From Verrucomicrobiales bacterium (lineage in GTDB: Bacteria > Verrucomicrobiota > Verrucomicrobiae > Limisphaerales > UBA1100), in the NCBI GenBank assembly GCA_002721895.1, contig PBLV01000006.1, positions 1 to 64,000 of the forward strand: a stretch of DNA of 64,000 nucleotides, in the 5' to 3' direction. The position numbers and the translations under genes are program-made. How positions within the stretch are numbered: the stretch's first letter is position 1; every line of letters begins with the position of its first letter. Of the stretch, positions 28,573 through 38,170 are shown piece after piece. The notes under the pieces were generated by a model. It was not told where the DNA came from. It saw nothing but the letters and a program-made list of their open reading frames with translations, and made no database searches.

Positions 28573-29595
28573 TCACAGGCGCCAGGAGGCCTCGATGTCG
28601 AGATTGATTTCAGCCGGCGATTCGCCGGCTTTTTTTTTCTGCTCAGCCAGCAGGCCAATCATCGCCGCATTATCAGTGCACAGGCTTGGCGGAGCCAGTC
28701 GAAGGGCAACCCCCCTCTCCTCGCAGGCGTAACTCAATTGGCGCCGAAGCGTTCGGTTGCAGGTCACGCCGCCAGAAGCTGTGATGCAGGTGATACCCTC
28801 CCTTTCCGCAGCGCGAATTACTTTGCCCACCAATACATCAACAATCGCCGCCTGGACACTGGCGCACAGGTTTGGCAACTCGGAGTCGGATTCTTTCAAG
28901 TGCGGATTCTTATCCAAGAAGTATCGCACGGAAGTTTTCAAGCCACTGAAACTAAAATCATCATTCGGCTTGCCGAGCATTGGTCGGGGAAAATCATACG
29001 CGGAGGGATTTCCCTTCCCCGCCAGCCGGTCAATTTCCGGCCCTCCGGGATAAGCAAGCCCGAGAAGCTTTCCCGCCTTGTCAAAGCATTCACCCGCAGC
29101 ATCGTCCAGTGTGGTGCCAAGAATTTTGTGCGCCATGGGTTCACGAGCCAATACCAGTAGTGTATGTCCTCCACTGACAATAAGGGAAACATTGGGCTGG
29201 AAATCCTTTAAATTCATCCGCTGTGGATTGCCAGAGACCCAAGGTGAATACAGGTGAGCTTCCACGTGGTTGATATCAAACAATGGGAGACCGAGGGAAT
29301 AGGCCGCAGACTGGGCGAATTTCCAGCCAACCATCAAGGCTGGGGGCAACCCGGGGCCGCGCGTGGCAGCAAAAGCTCCCAGCTCGGATGGCGCAAGGGA
29401 TGCTTGCTCCATGGCTTGTCGCGCAATGAGCGGAAGATTTTTGAGATGTTCCCGTGTAGCCAATTCAGGAACGACGCCGCCGTATTCCGCATGAAGATTT
29501 ATTTGTGAAGAAACGACATTGGCCAGAACCGTTTCGCCATCGATCACCGCGACACTGGTTTCGTCACAGGAAGTCTCAACGGCCAGCAAAGCCAT
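28573..29595 (-). CDS. tsaD: tRNA N6-threonylcarbamoyladenosine transferase
   Basis: TsaD (340 aa) transfers the threonylcarbamoyl group to A37 of ANN-decoding tRNAs, with TsaB and TsaE. The family start MALLAVETSCDETSVAVIDG, the metal-binding HxxxH in NHVEAHLYSP, and FSFSGLKTSVRYFL are all present, as is SGGVTCNRTLRRQL. It is the last gene of the long minus-strand run that starts at 41781. Its final codons (KKKAGESPAE) double as the terminator of the convergent aspC gene, whose stop is 9 bp from its own. Confidence 0.96.
   Translation of the reverse strand: MALLAVETSCDETSVAVIDGETVLANVVSSQINLHAEYGGVVPELATREHLKNLPLIARQAMEQASLAPSELGAFAATRGPGLPPALMVGWKFAQSAAYSLGLPLFDINHVEAHLYSPWVSGNPQRMNLKDFQPNVSLIVSGGHTLLVLAREPMAHKILGTTLDDAAGECFDKAGKLLGLAYPGGPEIDRLAGKGNPSAYDFPRPMLGKPNDDFSFSGLKTSVRYFLDKNPHLKESDSELPNLCASVQAAIVDVLVGKVIRAAEREGITCITASGGVTCNRTLRRQLSYACEERGVALRLAPPSLCTDNAAMIGLLAEQKKKAGESPAEINLDIEASWRL
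28612..28638 (+). terminator. intrinsic terminator of aspC, inside the 3' end of tsaD
   Basis: On the plus strand AGCCGGCGA and TCGCCGGCT form a stem of at least seven pairs, followed by eight T residues. It lies about 50 bp after the aspC stop and within the coding end of the opposite tsaD gene. Confidence 0.8.
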
Positions 29596-29601
29596 GTTGT
29601 G

Positions 29602-30879
29602 TTACTTGGCGGCGAGCTTGACCTTGAGCAACTCAAGGGCCTTCTCCAGTTGGGTGTCCTTGGCGTTGCCCACGCGCTCGCGGTCGGCTTCCGGCAATGA
29701 TTCCAATCCGCCCGGCGATCGTTGCAGCAGCAGGTCACGCATGGTTTCCGGTGAAAGCTTTACCTCATGATCGGGGGTGATGCCCTTTTCATGGATCACC
29801 CTGTGGCTGGGTGTGTAGTACTTGGCCGTGGTCAGGCGCAGCGCGGCTCCGTTGCGCATGGGGAGGATGCTCTGAACAGATCCCTTGCCAAACGTTTTCT
29901 CGCCCACCAAGTCCGCCCGCTTCAGATCCTGCAGACAACCAGCCACAATCTCGGAAGCACTGGCACTTCCTTTGTTGACCAAAATCACGACCGGGTATTT
30001 GCGGATTTTGGAGCGACCAGCGGCATGGTGTTTGTCGATGTCCTTTTTCTCGCGGCCTTCGGTAGAAACCACGAGCTGCCCCTTAGGCAGAAATTTTTCA
30101 GCGACAATTACCGATTGGTCGAGCAAGCCGCCCGGGTTGTCCCGCAGGTCGAGCACAAGCCCCTTGATCCCCGCGTCATCCATCTTTTTAAGGGCCAACT
30201 CAAGTTCCTTGCCTGTCTTGTCGCCAAACGAAGCGAGGCGAACATAGCCGACCTGATTCTCAAGCAGTTTAAAATCGTTTTTACCTTCAATGTCCCGAAC
30301 CGTTTTCACGGTAATCACTGCGCGCTTGACCGCCACGTCGATCTCCTTGAACTCCCCGTCTTCCGTGCGGCCCAAGGTAAACCTTACCTCAGTGCCCACC
30401 TTGCCTCGCAGCTTGTCCACCGCATCCGCCAGGGACATGCCTCGGGTGGATTTATCTTCAATCTTGATGATGCGATCGCCCGCCAGAATTCCCGCGGCCG
30501 CTCCTGGCGTACCGTCCATTGGGGCCACAACCGTGAGCATGCCGTCCCGCAAACTGACCACGATGCCCACCCCACCAAATTCACCACGCGTATCAGTTCG
30601 CAAGGCGGTGAAGCGTTTGGGATCCATATATTCACTGTGCGGATCCAAGCGGCTGAGCATCCCTTTCAGCGCATTATCAACCAGCTCCTCATAGCTGACC
30701 TTCTCTTCATCCACGTACTCCTTGCGCACAATCTCAAGCACGCGCGTGAAGTTTTCCATGTTGCGATAAACATCATCGCGATCACTGGTCTCGGCGCTGT
30801 TGAGAAAGAGTCTGGCACCGAGGAAAAGATTCAGCCCGAGAACGGCAACGAGCACTGAGGTAAGAATGCGTTGTTTCAT
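29602..30879 (-). CDS. carboxy-terminal processing protease, S41 family
   Basis: A 425-aa periplasmic serine protease that trims C termini of envelope proteins (CtpA/Prc type). It has a signal or anchor (MKQRILTSVLVAVLGLNLFL), a PDZ domain (GGVGIVVSLRDGMLTVVAPM, DGTPGAAAGILAGDRIIKIE), and the S41 core with the catalytic serine in NKGSASASEIVAGCL and lysine in GEKTFGKGSVQ. The start is ATG 30879. It is 24 bp after ispD and 6 bp before tsaD on the same strand. Confidence 0.94.
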   Translation of the reverse strand: MKQRILTSVLVAVLGLNLFLGARLFLNSAETSDRDDVYRNMENFTRVLEIVRKEYVDEEKVSYEELVDNALKGMLSRLDPHSEYMDPKRFTALRTDTRGEFGGVGIVVSLRDGMLTVVAPMDGTPGAAAGILAGDRIIKIEDKSTRGMSLADAVDKLRGKVGTEVRFTLGRTEDGEFKEIDVAVKRAVITVKTVRDIEGKNDFKLLENQVGYVRLASFGDKTGKELELALKKMDDAGIKGLVLDLRDNPGGLLDQSVIVAEKFLPKGQLVVSTEGREKKDIDKHHAAGRSKIRKYPVVILVNKGSASASEIVAGCLQDLKRADLVGEKTFGKGSVQSILPMRNGAALRLTTAKYYTPSHRVIHEKGITPDHEVKLSPETMRDLLLQRSPGGLESLPEADRERVGNAKDTQLEKALELLKVKLAAK

Positions 30880-30903
30880 GAAAATCCTGCCTTCAAAGGG
30901 ACT

Positions 30904-31617
30904 TTACGGCCCGCCATCCCGGTTGGCAAGCGGGGTTTGGGGAGAACGCATCAAGTGTTCAACCCAAGGCAGATCTGCTGGGTTCGTGATCTTGGGGTTG
31001 GGCAGTGCGCTTTCAATCAGCGCCACCGGTTGACCAATCAACTCACAGGCGGCCGTGTCGTCCGTAATCACCAAACCCTGCTCCCGCACCGCGGCCAGTG
31101 CTTTTCGGAGAATCTGCACTCTGAAACATTGCGGCGTTTGCACCGCACGAAGTTTTTCCCGATCCATGGTCCCCGCGATACGGCCGTCCGGGTCGGCTTC
31201 CTTGATCGTATCCGTGACTCGCGTCGCGGCTACGGCAGCGCCAATCTCCCCGGCAGCGGCCAAGGTATCGGCAATCAAGCCCGGGTCTGTGCAGGGACGA
31301 GCTCCATCCTGAATTGCAACCAATTCCGCTCCACTTGACACTGCCTCCAAGCCATTCCAAACAGAATCCTGTCTTTCGGCACCTCCCAGGGCTAGACGGA
31401 ATGGCTTTCTCAATTCCATTGAGTTTGCCAACACATTGAACTCATCTTCTCTGCCCTCACGCACAACCACGATGGTCTCATCAATCACATCCAATGCGTC
31501 AAACCTCGACCATGTGTGGCCCACCACGGGCTTCCCTGCCAGTTCAAGAAACAGCTTGTCCACTCCCTCGCCCATGCGGGTGGCGGACCCAGCGGCAACG
31601 ATTACGGCAGAGGCCAT
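30904..31617 (-). CDS. ispD: 2-C-methyl-D-erythritol 4-phosphate cytidylyltransferase
   Basis: IspD (237 aa) joins CTP with 2-C-methyl-D-erythritol 4-phosphate in the non-mevalonate isoprenoid pathway. The nucleotide-binding start is SAVIVAAGSATRMGEGVDK, with the lysine of the family; also AIQDGARPCTDP and RAVQTPQCFRV. It is 9 bp after recJ on the same strand. The C-terminal 20 residues (EHLMRSPQTPLANRDGGP) are an unusual tail. Confidence 0.95.
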   Translation of the reverse strand: MASAVIVAAGSATRMGEGVDKLFLELAGKPVVGHTWSRFDALDVIDETIVVVREGREDEFNVLANSMELRKPFRLALGGAERQDSVWNGLEAVSSGAELVAIQDGARPCTDPGLIADTLAAAGEIGAAVAATRVTDTIKEADPDGRIAGTMDREKLRAVQTPQCFRVQILRKALAAVREQGLVITDDTAACELIGQPVALIESALPNPKITNPADLPWVEHLMRSPQTPLANRDGGP

Positions 31618-31626
31618 GCGCGAAAG

Positions 31627-33348
31627 CTACCGGCCGGCCGGTCGCCAGTCCAGAACCTTCAATTGAACCGATTTGCGTCCCCTGAATTCGTTGATGGAGG
31701 GAGCAGCCGCCAAGTCGAACCGACCTTGCGGCATGCCTCCCTCCGGCACGTTCCAGATCACTGCCTCCGCGGTTAAGGCGCCATCGGTCACATGAATCTT
31801 TGCGTGTTGTTGGTTCTCCCCCATCCGATACGGCTGCCGTTGCAATTCCAAGTCGCGCACCACCAAATGTACTGGGGGGTTTTCCTGTCCGGTGGGCTGT
31901 AGCTTTTCTAGTTCACGCATACGCGTCATGGTCAGGTCATAAAGGGTCACTTCAGCATCTAGACGCAAAGGCGGCTTTAGCTCGGTGTCCTTCAGCCACT
32001 CGCGAGCAATCACATTGATGCGCTCGCGAAACGCATCCTGTTTCTCGGGAAGAATTGTCAAGCCGGACGCCATTGCATGGCCACCATGATCCAGTAACAA
32101 GTCATCACATTCCCGAAGCGCCGCCGCGAGGTCAAAACCCGCCACGCTGCGCCCGGAGCCCCGGAGAAGATCGCCATCGCCCCCCATGATGATTGAAGGG
32201 CGATAGAACTCATCCTTTACCCGCCCGGCTACAATGCCCACCACGCCGATGTGCCAATGGGACTGTCCCTCCACAATGACAAAATCCTTGTCGGGATCAA
32301 ACCGAAGCCTCAGTCCGTCGATCACATGATCGGAGATTTCGCGCTGTGTTTTCTGCCGCTCCTTGTTTTGTTCATCCAATTCACCAGCCATTCTTCCCGC
32401 CGTCACTGCATCGCCGGCCAGCAGAAGGTCCAGCGCCGCGGTGGCGCTTTCCAGCCGACCGGCGGCATTGAGACGTGGGCCGAGTTGAAAGCCGACCTCA
32501 TAGACCCCAACTTCATTCCGGGACAAAGCCACTTCCTTGAGAGCGACAATCCCCGGGCGCTGAGTTTCATTGAGACGCTTGAGGCCATTGGAAACCAAAA
32601 TTCGATTCTCCCTTTTGAGGGGCACTTGGTCCGCAATCGTTCCCAAGGCCACCAAATCCAACATCGGGCGCACGTCGAACTCATGCATCTCTTTTTCGCC
32701 CAAACCACGGCCGTGTTTCACCAGCGCGTGCAAGAGCTTGAATGATAGCCCGGCGGAACACAGTTCGCGAAAACACGGGTCGTCATCGAGGGCCACCTGC
32801 GGATTGACCATCGCAAACGCAGGCGGAGGCGGGTCGACCACTTGATGATGATCCAAAACCAAAACATCAACCTGCTGCTCCCGCAGCCACGTGATAGATT
32901 CCACGTTGGTCGACCCACAATCGACAGCCAGAAAAATGGTGTCCGGACATTCCGAAAGGCATTTCTTCACAGCATCGCGACTGAACCCATAACCATCATC
33001 CATCCGGTGCGGCAGATAATGGCGTGTACTCCAGCCGAGTGCTTCCAAGGATATCTTGAGAAGCGCCGTGGAGGTGATTCCGTCCACGTCGTAATCCCCG
33101 AAAATTGTCACCGGCTCATTGTTGGCGCGCGCCAAGAAGAGTCGCTCGACCGCCTTACGCATGTTGGGCAGGAGAAAAGGGTCCGCCAGATATTGCAAGC
33201 GGGGATCCATAAAGCGCTCCGCCTGCCCAGCTTCGGCGCAGTCACGATTGACGAGGCACTTTGCGAGCAGTGGAGAAATCCGCAGGGCTTCCTCAAGCTC
33301 GCGGGTGGCTTCGGCGTCGGGCGCCGCCAATTCCCATCGGCGCAACAT
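31627..33348 (-). CDS. recJ: single-stranded-DNA-specific exonuclease RecJ
   Basis: RecJ (573 aa) degrades single-stranded DNA 5' to 3' in recombination and mismatch repair. The DHH phosphoesterase motifs are seen: FGDYDVDGITSTALL, LAVDCGSTN, VLVLDHHQVV, and LVALGTIADQVPL. The DHHA1 domain is in the middle (HIGVVGIVAGRVKDEFYRPS, GSGRSVAGFDL), followed by an OB fold. The start is ATG 33348 (MLRRWELAAPDAEATRELEE). It lies between an ExoD-like gene and ispD on the same strand. Confidence 0.95.
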   Translation of the reverse strand: MLRRWELAAPDAEATRELEEALRISPLLAKCLVNRDCAEAGQAERFMDPRLQYLADPFLLPNMRKAVERLFLARANNEPVTIFGDYDVDGITSTALLKISLEALGWSTRHYLPHRMDDGYGFSRDAVKKCLSECPDTIFLAVDCGSTNVESITWLREQQVDVLVLDHHQVVDPPPPAFAMVNPQVALDDDPCFRELCSAGLSFKLLHALVKHGRGLGEKEMHEFDVRPMLDLVALGTIADQVPLKRENRILVSNGLKRLNETQRPGIVALKEVALSRNEVGVYEVGFQLGPRLNAAGRLESATAALDLLLAGDAVTAGRMAGELDEQNKERQKTQREISDHVIDGLRLRFDPDKDFVIVEGQSHWHIGVVGIVAGRVKDEFYRPSIIMGGDGDLLRGSGRSVAGFDLAAALRECDDLLLDHGGHAMASGLTILPEKQDAFRERINVIAREWLKDTELKPPLRLDAEVTLYDLTMTRMRELEKLQPTGQENPPVHLVVRDLELQRQPYRMGENQQHAKIHVTDGALTAEAVIWNVPEGGMPQGRFDLAAAPSINEFRGRKSVQLKVLDWRPAGR

Positions 33349-33355
33349 GGCTAGG

Positions 33356-33970
33356 TCAAAAAAGGGTGCCGGCCTTCTGGAAAGCCCACAGGGTCAACAC
33401 CCAGATGAGTTTGCCGAAAAAAACGAACCAACCAAAGGAAAAGAAAACCGCCGCATATCCCCACAGCGCCAGCACGCCGTCGCCTTCGGCTTGGGCGGCG
33501 GCGAGAAAGACAATTGCCCAGGCGGGAAATGTGTTTGTTCCGGGAAACGGAATGGGTAATGCCATGAGCAGCCCCATGAGAAAAATGAGGAAGAGGTTGA
33601 AGCGCCACTTGGCGACTGTTGGCAGATAGTCATGCTTCTTACTCGAGAAACCCTCAATACGATCAAGAATGCTGACGCCACCACGAATGATCTTCTCAAA
33701 GGTAGCGGGTTCAAATTCGCGATCCCCAATGAATGCGGGCAGCCGACCGGGGCGGCGGGTCATCTGGCGCAAGGCGAGGACAATAATTGCCAATCCAAAT
33801 GGAGCACTGACACCCGGAAGAATGGGCAGGCAAAATGGAAGGGCCAAGACAACGATGACCAGATCCACGCCGGTTTCTCCCGCAGAGTCGAGCAGGCCGT
33901 TGAGTGTGCGCGGTGAGTCTTTGTCCCCGGTGGCAACGAGTTTTTCAAGAGTAGCGGATAACGGCTGCAT
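33356..33970 (-). CDS. ExoD-family exopolysaccharide protein
   Basis: A 204-aa membrane protein of the ExoD family, with the block LLDSAGETGVDLVIVVLALP, PFCLPILPGVSAPFGLAII and a C-terminal set of membrane helices (LFLIFLMGLLMALPIPFP; WAIVFLAAAQAEGDGVLA). ExoD was found by its effect on exopolysaccharide and alkali tolerance in rhizobia; the biochemical role is not known. It is 7 bp before recJ and 23 bp after terC on the same strand. Confidence 0.85.
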   Translation of the reverse strand: MQPLSATLEKLVATGDKDSPRTLNGLLDSAGETGVDLVIVVLALPFCLPILPGVSAPFGLAIIVLALRQMTRRPGRLPAFIGDREFEPATFEKIIRGGVSILDRIEGFSSKKHDYLPTVAKWRFNLFLIFLMGLLMALPIPFPGTNTFPAWAIVFLAAAQAEGDGVLALWGYAAVFFSFGWFVFFGKLIWVLTLWAFQKAGTLF

Positions 33971-33993
33971 AACGCGCGCCCGTCAGTGGCTTC

Positions 33994-34971
33994 TTAACTG
34001 GCATCGCCTTCCTTGGCGCGAAGTTTATGGATGATCGAGGCCAAGATCGAAACCAAAATGATCGTTCCCACGACTGCCAGAGGTATCCAATGTGGAATTT
34101 CGCCAAATTTTTGCTTTAGCCAGTGGGCACTGAGCATTTTCGCGCCGATGAAGGCGAGCACCAGTGCGAGGCCATACTTGAGGTAATGAAAATACTCAAT
34201 GGCCCCGGCAAGAACGAAATACAGCGAACGCAGGCCGAGAATCGCAAACATGTTAGAGGTGAAAACAATGAACGGATCCGTGGTGACAGCAAAAATCGCC
34301 GGGATGGAATCAACGGCGAACACGACATCCGTGGACTCAATCGTGATTAACACGATGGCCATGGGGGTCAGCAGCCGTTTGCCGTCCTTGACGATGGTAA
34401 ATTTCTCTCCCTCAAACTGGTCGTGAACGGGAAAAAGCTTTCGAGCCAACTTGACGAGCGTGTTGTTTTCAGGATCCACGCCGTCGTCATCGGCAGAAAA
34501 GAGCATCTTGACGCCGGTGAAGAGAAGAAATGCGCCAAACAAATATAGGATACCATGCCATTGTGAGACAACCGCCGCACCAATGCCAATCATGAGACCC
34601 CGCATGATAATGGCTCCCAGAATTCCCCAGAACAGGACCCGGTGCTGGAACTCGGGCTTAACCTTAAAATAGGAAAAGATCAACGCGATCACAAATACGT
34701 TGTCCATCGATAGGGAGAGTTCCAGGATATAGCCAGTAATGAAGGCCATTCGTGGATGCTTCTCGACACCATCCGGCAATTCCGCGGGGACAACCAGAAA
34801 GGCAAAGAGCATGGCTAACGAAAACCACAAAGTGCTCCAGCATAGCGCCTCCTTGAAGGACACCTTGTGCGAGTCGCGGTTGAAAACGCCCAAATCCAGC
34901 GCGAGGAAAAACACGACGCCCGCGATAAACAGGCCGTAGTGCGCGGCGGTTATGCCGGCGTAGGCAAACAT
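33994..34971 (-). CDS. TerC/Alx-family membrane protein
   Basis: A 325-aa integral membrane protein of the TerC/Alx family, linked to tellurite resistance and manganese export. The two conserved acidic motifs are TGYILELSLSMDNVFVIAL and ESTDVVFAVDSIPAIFAVT. About nine membrane segments are visible. The start is ATG 34971, 1 bp after the stop of secDF. No manganese riboswitch is possible there, since secDF is adjacent. The substrate is inferred from family only. Confidence 0.9.
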   Translation of the reverse strand: MFAYAGITAAHYGLFIAGVVFFLALDLGVFNRDSHKVSFKEALCWSTLWFSLAMLFAFLVVPAELPDGVEKHPRMAFITGYILELSLSMDNVFVIALIFSYFKVKPEFQHRVLFWGILGAIIMRGLMIGIGAAVVSQWHGILYLFGAFLLFTGVKMLFSADDDGVDPENNTLVKLARKLFPVHDQFEGEKFTIVKDGKRLLTPMAIVLITIESTDVVFAVDSIPAIFAVTTDPFIVFTSNMFAILGLRSLYFVLAGAIEYFHYLKYGLALVLAFIGAKMLSAHWLKQKFGEIPHWIPLAVVGTIILVSILASIIHKLRAKEGDAS

Positions 34972-34972
34972 G

Positions 34973-37744
34973 CTAGGCAGTCACGGGATCGGGCGTGGTC
35001 TCGATGTCGCCCACAGTCAGTTCGGGCCGCTTACCCTTGTATTTCCAAAGGACGATGGCGCAGGCAATGTAGATTGAAGAGTACGTACCAACGAAAACAC
35101 CGACCAGAAGCGTGAAGGCAAAGTCGTGGATGACCACGCCTCCAAAGAAATAAAGTGTACCTGTCGAGAGCAACGTTGTTCCGGAGGTGATAATGGTTCG
35201 GGCAAGGGTTTGATTGATTGCGCGATTCATGACCTCCTTGAAGGATCCGCGAGTGCCCATGGTAAGGTTTTCCCGGATGCGGTCGAAAATGACGATCGTG
35301 TCATTGATCGAGAAACCAATAATGGTCAGGAACGCCGCGATAACAGGCGCGTTCAATTCCCCGCTGGCAATATCAATGCCGGATACCATCCCGGCCATAA
35401 AGAACAAACCCGCGGTCATCAGAACATCGTGCACAATAGCCAAAACCGCGCCGATCGCGAATGGGAACTCATAGCGGAACGCCACGTAAACCAGGATGCC
35501 GAACATAGCCATGATGGTCGCAACAATGGCCGCAGTCTGGATTTCAGCACTGATGGAAGCCCCTACTTTCTCCGAGGAACTGCGCTCGGCAGAGAGTCCA
35601 ACCTGCTTCTCAAACTTGTCCCGAAGATGGCGCTCGACTTCTGCCTCAACTTTTGCACCGCCCGCCAATTCAATGCTCGGGAAATCAACGCGCAGGAATT
35701 CGCTTCCATCGGAGATGGACGATTGCATCCGCGCATTCACCTGAGAAGCCTCCAGTCCCTCGATATTATCCGCAATATGATTTTCTATTTCACCAAGCTT
35801 GGAACGAACAGTCCCCTTGTTGGCCGCATCATATTTCAGAACAAGGCTGTGCCCCCCGGCAAAATCAATCCCCAACATGCTTTCCGGCCCGCGAATTGCC
35901 GCGCTGCCCACTCCAACCAAGATAATAATCCACGAGGCGATAAAGGCCGGCTTGGCATATTTGAGGAAGTCGATCTTGGTTTCCCCGATGAAGGCAAACA
36001 TTTTGGGGTGTGATTTGAGCATTCCGTTGTCGACAAGAATATCAAACAACAGTCGCGTCACCACCAACGCGGTGAACATGCTGGTGAGAATACCGATGGT
36101 CAGTGTGATACCGAATCCCTGCACCGGCCCGTGACCCTTCCAGTAAAGGATCAAGGCGGCAATGACCGTCGTAATGTTGGCGTCAAAAATCGTGCCGAAC
36201 GCCTTGTCATAACCAGCGGCAATCGCGCCCTTCAGGGATTTTCCGGAGCGTTGTTCCTCACGGATACGCTCGTAAATGAGCACATTGGCATCCACAGCCA
36301 TGCCGATCGTCAGCACAATGCCCGCGATCCCGGGCAGGGTGAGGGTTGAATCAAAGTAGCAAAAGACCCCCAGCAGGATGACCATGTTGAGGATTAGGGC
36401 CACGTTGGCAAACAAGCCGGTAAGCAGGTAATAAGCGAGCATGAAGGCGGCCACCAAGCCGATACCCCACAGTCCAGCCTGAAATCCCTGACGCACAGAA
36501 TCAGCGCCCAGCGAGGGGTCCACATCGCGCTCTTCAACAATCTTGAGCGGCGTGGAAAGTGGATTCTCAAGGATGTTGGCGATCTCGCGCGCCTCGTTGT
36601 GAGAGTCAATGCCGGTGATTTCACCGCGCGCGCCAATCGCGCTCTGGATAGTCGGCGCGGAGACCAGTTTCCATTGTTCCTCTTGAGCCACCCACTCAAC
36701 TATGGTCTGGTTTCCCTCCTCCCGAATGCTGGGATCCTGAAACGAACCGAGGCCCTTAAAAAAGGAGTCCGCGGATTGAGGGTCATCAAACACTTTACTG
36801 GAGGCCTTATCGACAAGATCTTTCAGGACGATGCCCAAGCGTTCGCCAATATTGTTGCCTGTCAGTTTCTGGAATTCCCCCGCGCCCGCGGCGCCAAATC
36901 CAAAATGAATCAGCGGACTGCCCGTCAATGGATCGCGTGCGGCCACCGCCCGGTTAAGCAGCGAGCCGCTTAGTCGCTCCTTCTCATCAAGGCTAATGAA
37001 AACATTGCGGCTCACCTTCTGCCCGTCATCACTGGTGAACTCCTCCTTGACCATCCGCACATTGTTGTCCCGCGAAATTTTCCGAACTGCGGCGTCTCTC
37101 GGGAAATTACTCTGGGTGACAAGAGTTTCAACCTCACCATTGAAAACTTCTTCCGTAAGGCGGCTGACAATGTGGAACTCCAGTGAGGCGACCCGTTGAA
37201 TGCTGTTTTTGGCAGCCTCCCGTTTGGCCTGTGAAATGCCCGGGATTTGTATGATGATCTTGTTGTCTCCAAGCTTTTGAATCACCGGTTCCGCAACCCC
37301 AAACCGGTCCACTCGGCGGCGCAAAACTTCGATCGCTTGGTTAATGGCCCCTTCCTTGTCTGCCGATTCATCCAGCTTAAGCTCCACGACAAACTGCGAC
37401 CCGCCGCGCAGGTCCAACCCCAACTGCACTTCGCCCGCGGCCTTGCGTTCCAGATCCCGCACAATCGCCCGGTTGGTGTCCACCCCCTCCATTCTCCGGG
37501 GTTTTTTGAAATAATCCACCAACTGGGTTTCGCCGAGAATCGCCTGCCAATCCTCCCACGTCAGCGCTCCGCTAGATCCCTGTTGCGCCTTCGCGTCCTC
37601 CAGAATTCGGCCAAACTCTTCATCCTTGCCCTGGGCCTGTTCATCGAACACCTCCAGTAGGTTCCTGTCCCGTGGCGGACTCCACTCCGTTACGGCCCAC
37701 CACGTGACCAGCACCACAATAATCACTCGCCAAAATTTACTCAC
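34973..37744 (-). CDS. secDF: fused protein translocase subunit SecDF
   Basis: A 923-aa fusion of SecD and SecF, which uses the proton gradient to pull secreted proteins from the Sec channel. The SecD half has QLGLDLRGGSQFVVELKL (the D1 motif region), DRFGVAEPVIQKLGDNKIII, and LTLPGIAGIVLTIGMAVDAN with VLIYERIREE. The SecF half has LGIDFAGGHSLVLKYD and AFLTIIGFSINDTIVIFDRI. Twelve membrane helices are expected. The start is GTG 37744, 5 bp after yajC. The order tgt-yajC-secDF is common to many bacteria. Confidence 0.97.
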   Translation of the reverse strand: MSKFWRVIIVVLVTWWAVTEWSPPRDRNLLEVFDEQAQGKDEEFGRILEDAKAQQGSSGALTWEDWQAILGETQLVDYFKKPRRMEGVDTNRAIVRDLERKAAGEVQLGLDLRGGSQFVVELKLDESADKEGAINQAIEVLRRRVDRFGVAEPVIQKLGDNKIIIQIPGISQAKREAAKNSIQRVASLEFHIVSRLTEEVFNGEVETLVTQSNFPRDAAVRKISRDNNVRMVKEEFTSDDGQKVSRNVFISLDEKERLSGSLLNRAVAARDPLTGSPLIHFGFGAAGAGEFQKLTGNNIGERLGIVLKDLVDKASSKVFDDPQSADSFFKGLGSFQDPSIREEGNQTIVEWVAQEEQWKLVSAPTIQSAIGARGEITGIDSHNEAREIANILENPLSTPLKIVEERDVDPSLGADSVRQGFQAGLWGIGLVAAFMLAYYLLTGLFANVALILNMVILLGVFCYFDSTLTLPGIAGIVLTIGMAVDANVLIYERIREEQRSGKSLKGAIAAGYDKAFGTIFDANITTVIAALILYWKGHGPVQGFGITLTIGILTSMFTALVVTRLLFDILVDNGMLKSHPKMFAFIGETKIDFLKYAKPAFIASWIIILVGVGSAAIRGPESMLGIDFAGGHSLVLKYDAANKGTVRSKLGEIENHIADNIEGLEASQVNARMQSSISDGSEFLRVDFPSIELAGGAKVEAEVERHLRDKFEKQVGLSAERSSSEKVGASISAEIQTAAIVATIMAMFGILVYVAFRYEFPFAIGAVLAIVHDVLMTAGLFFMAGMVSGIDIASGELNAPVIAAFLTIIGFSINDTIVIFDRIRENLTMGTRGSFKEVMNRAINQTLARTIITSGTTLLSTGTLYFFGGVVIHDFAFTLLVGVFVGTYSSIYIACAIVLWKYKGKRPELTVGDIETTPDPVTA

Positions 37745-37749
37745 AATCG

Positions 37750-38145
37750 TCAGTCCTTTTCGCCCTTTGGCTCGTCCTCATACACCTCGCTCACCGCATA
37801 GCTGAGCATCTCGAATTTTGAATCCCCGGAGCGGACAGTCACCTTGTTGCCGCGTACAGACACAATCGTGCCCACCATTCCGTTGGCCACAACCTTGTCT
37901 CCTGCCTTGAGTTGCTTGACCATTTCGTCGTGCTCACGCTGCTTCTTCTGTTGCGGGCGGATGAGCAGCACCCACATGATGATGAAAAAAATCACCATCA
38001 TTCCCAGCATCTTGATCATCTCCGCCTTGGGATCCACCGGCTGCCCCCCCTGCCCTTGCTGGCCCGGCGGCGGCAAACATCCCGTCACCACTGCCAAGGT
38101 CAACACTAGCCACGCGCGACGCGCAAATGTCATGACTCTATCCAT
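37750..38145 (-). CDS. yajC: preprotein translocase subunit YajC, with lipoprotein-like signal
   Basis: YajC (about 131 aa) joins SecDF in the holotranslocon. The family core is FFIIMWVLLIRPQQKKQREH, followed by the basic AGDKVVANGMVGTIVSVRG. The N terminus has a signal-like stretch ending in VVTGCLPPPGQQG, a lipobox not normal for YajC. I chose ATG 38145 (MDRVMTFARRAWLVL); ATG 38133 is the alternative, and an upstream frame to 38250 overlaps tgt. It lies between tgt and secDF, the standard place. Confidence 0.9.
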   Translation of the reverse strand: MDRVMTFARRAWLVLTLAVVTGCLPPPGQQGQGGQPVDPKAEMIKMLGMMVIFFIIMWVLLIRPQQKKQREHDEMVKQLKAGDKVVANGMVGTIVSVRGNKVTVRSGDSKFEMLSYAVSEVYEDEPKGEKD

Positions 38146-38170
38146 CGTCGAAACAAACGAGCGGGAAAGT

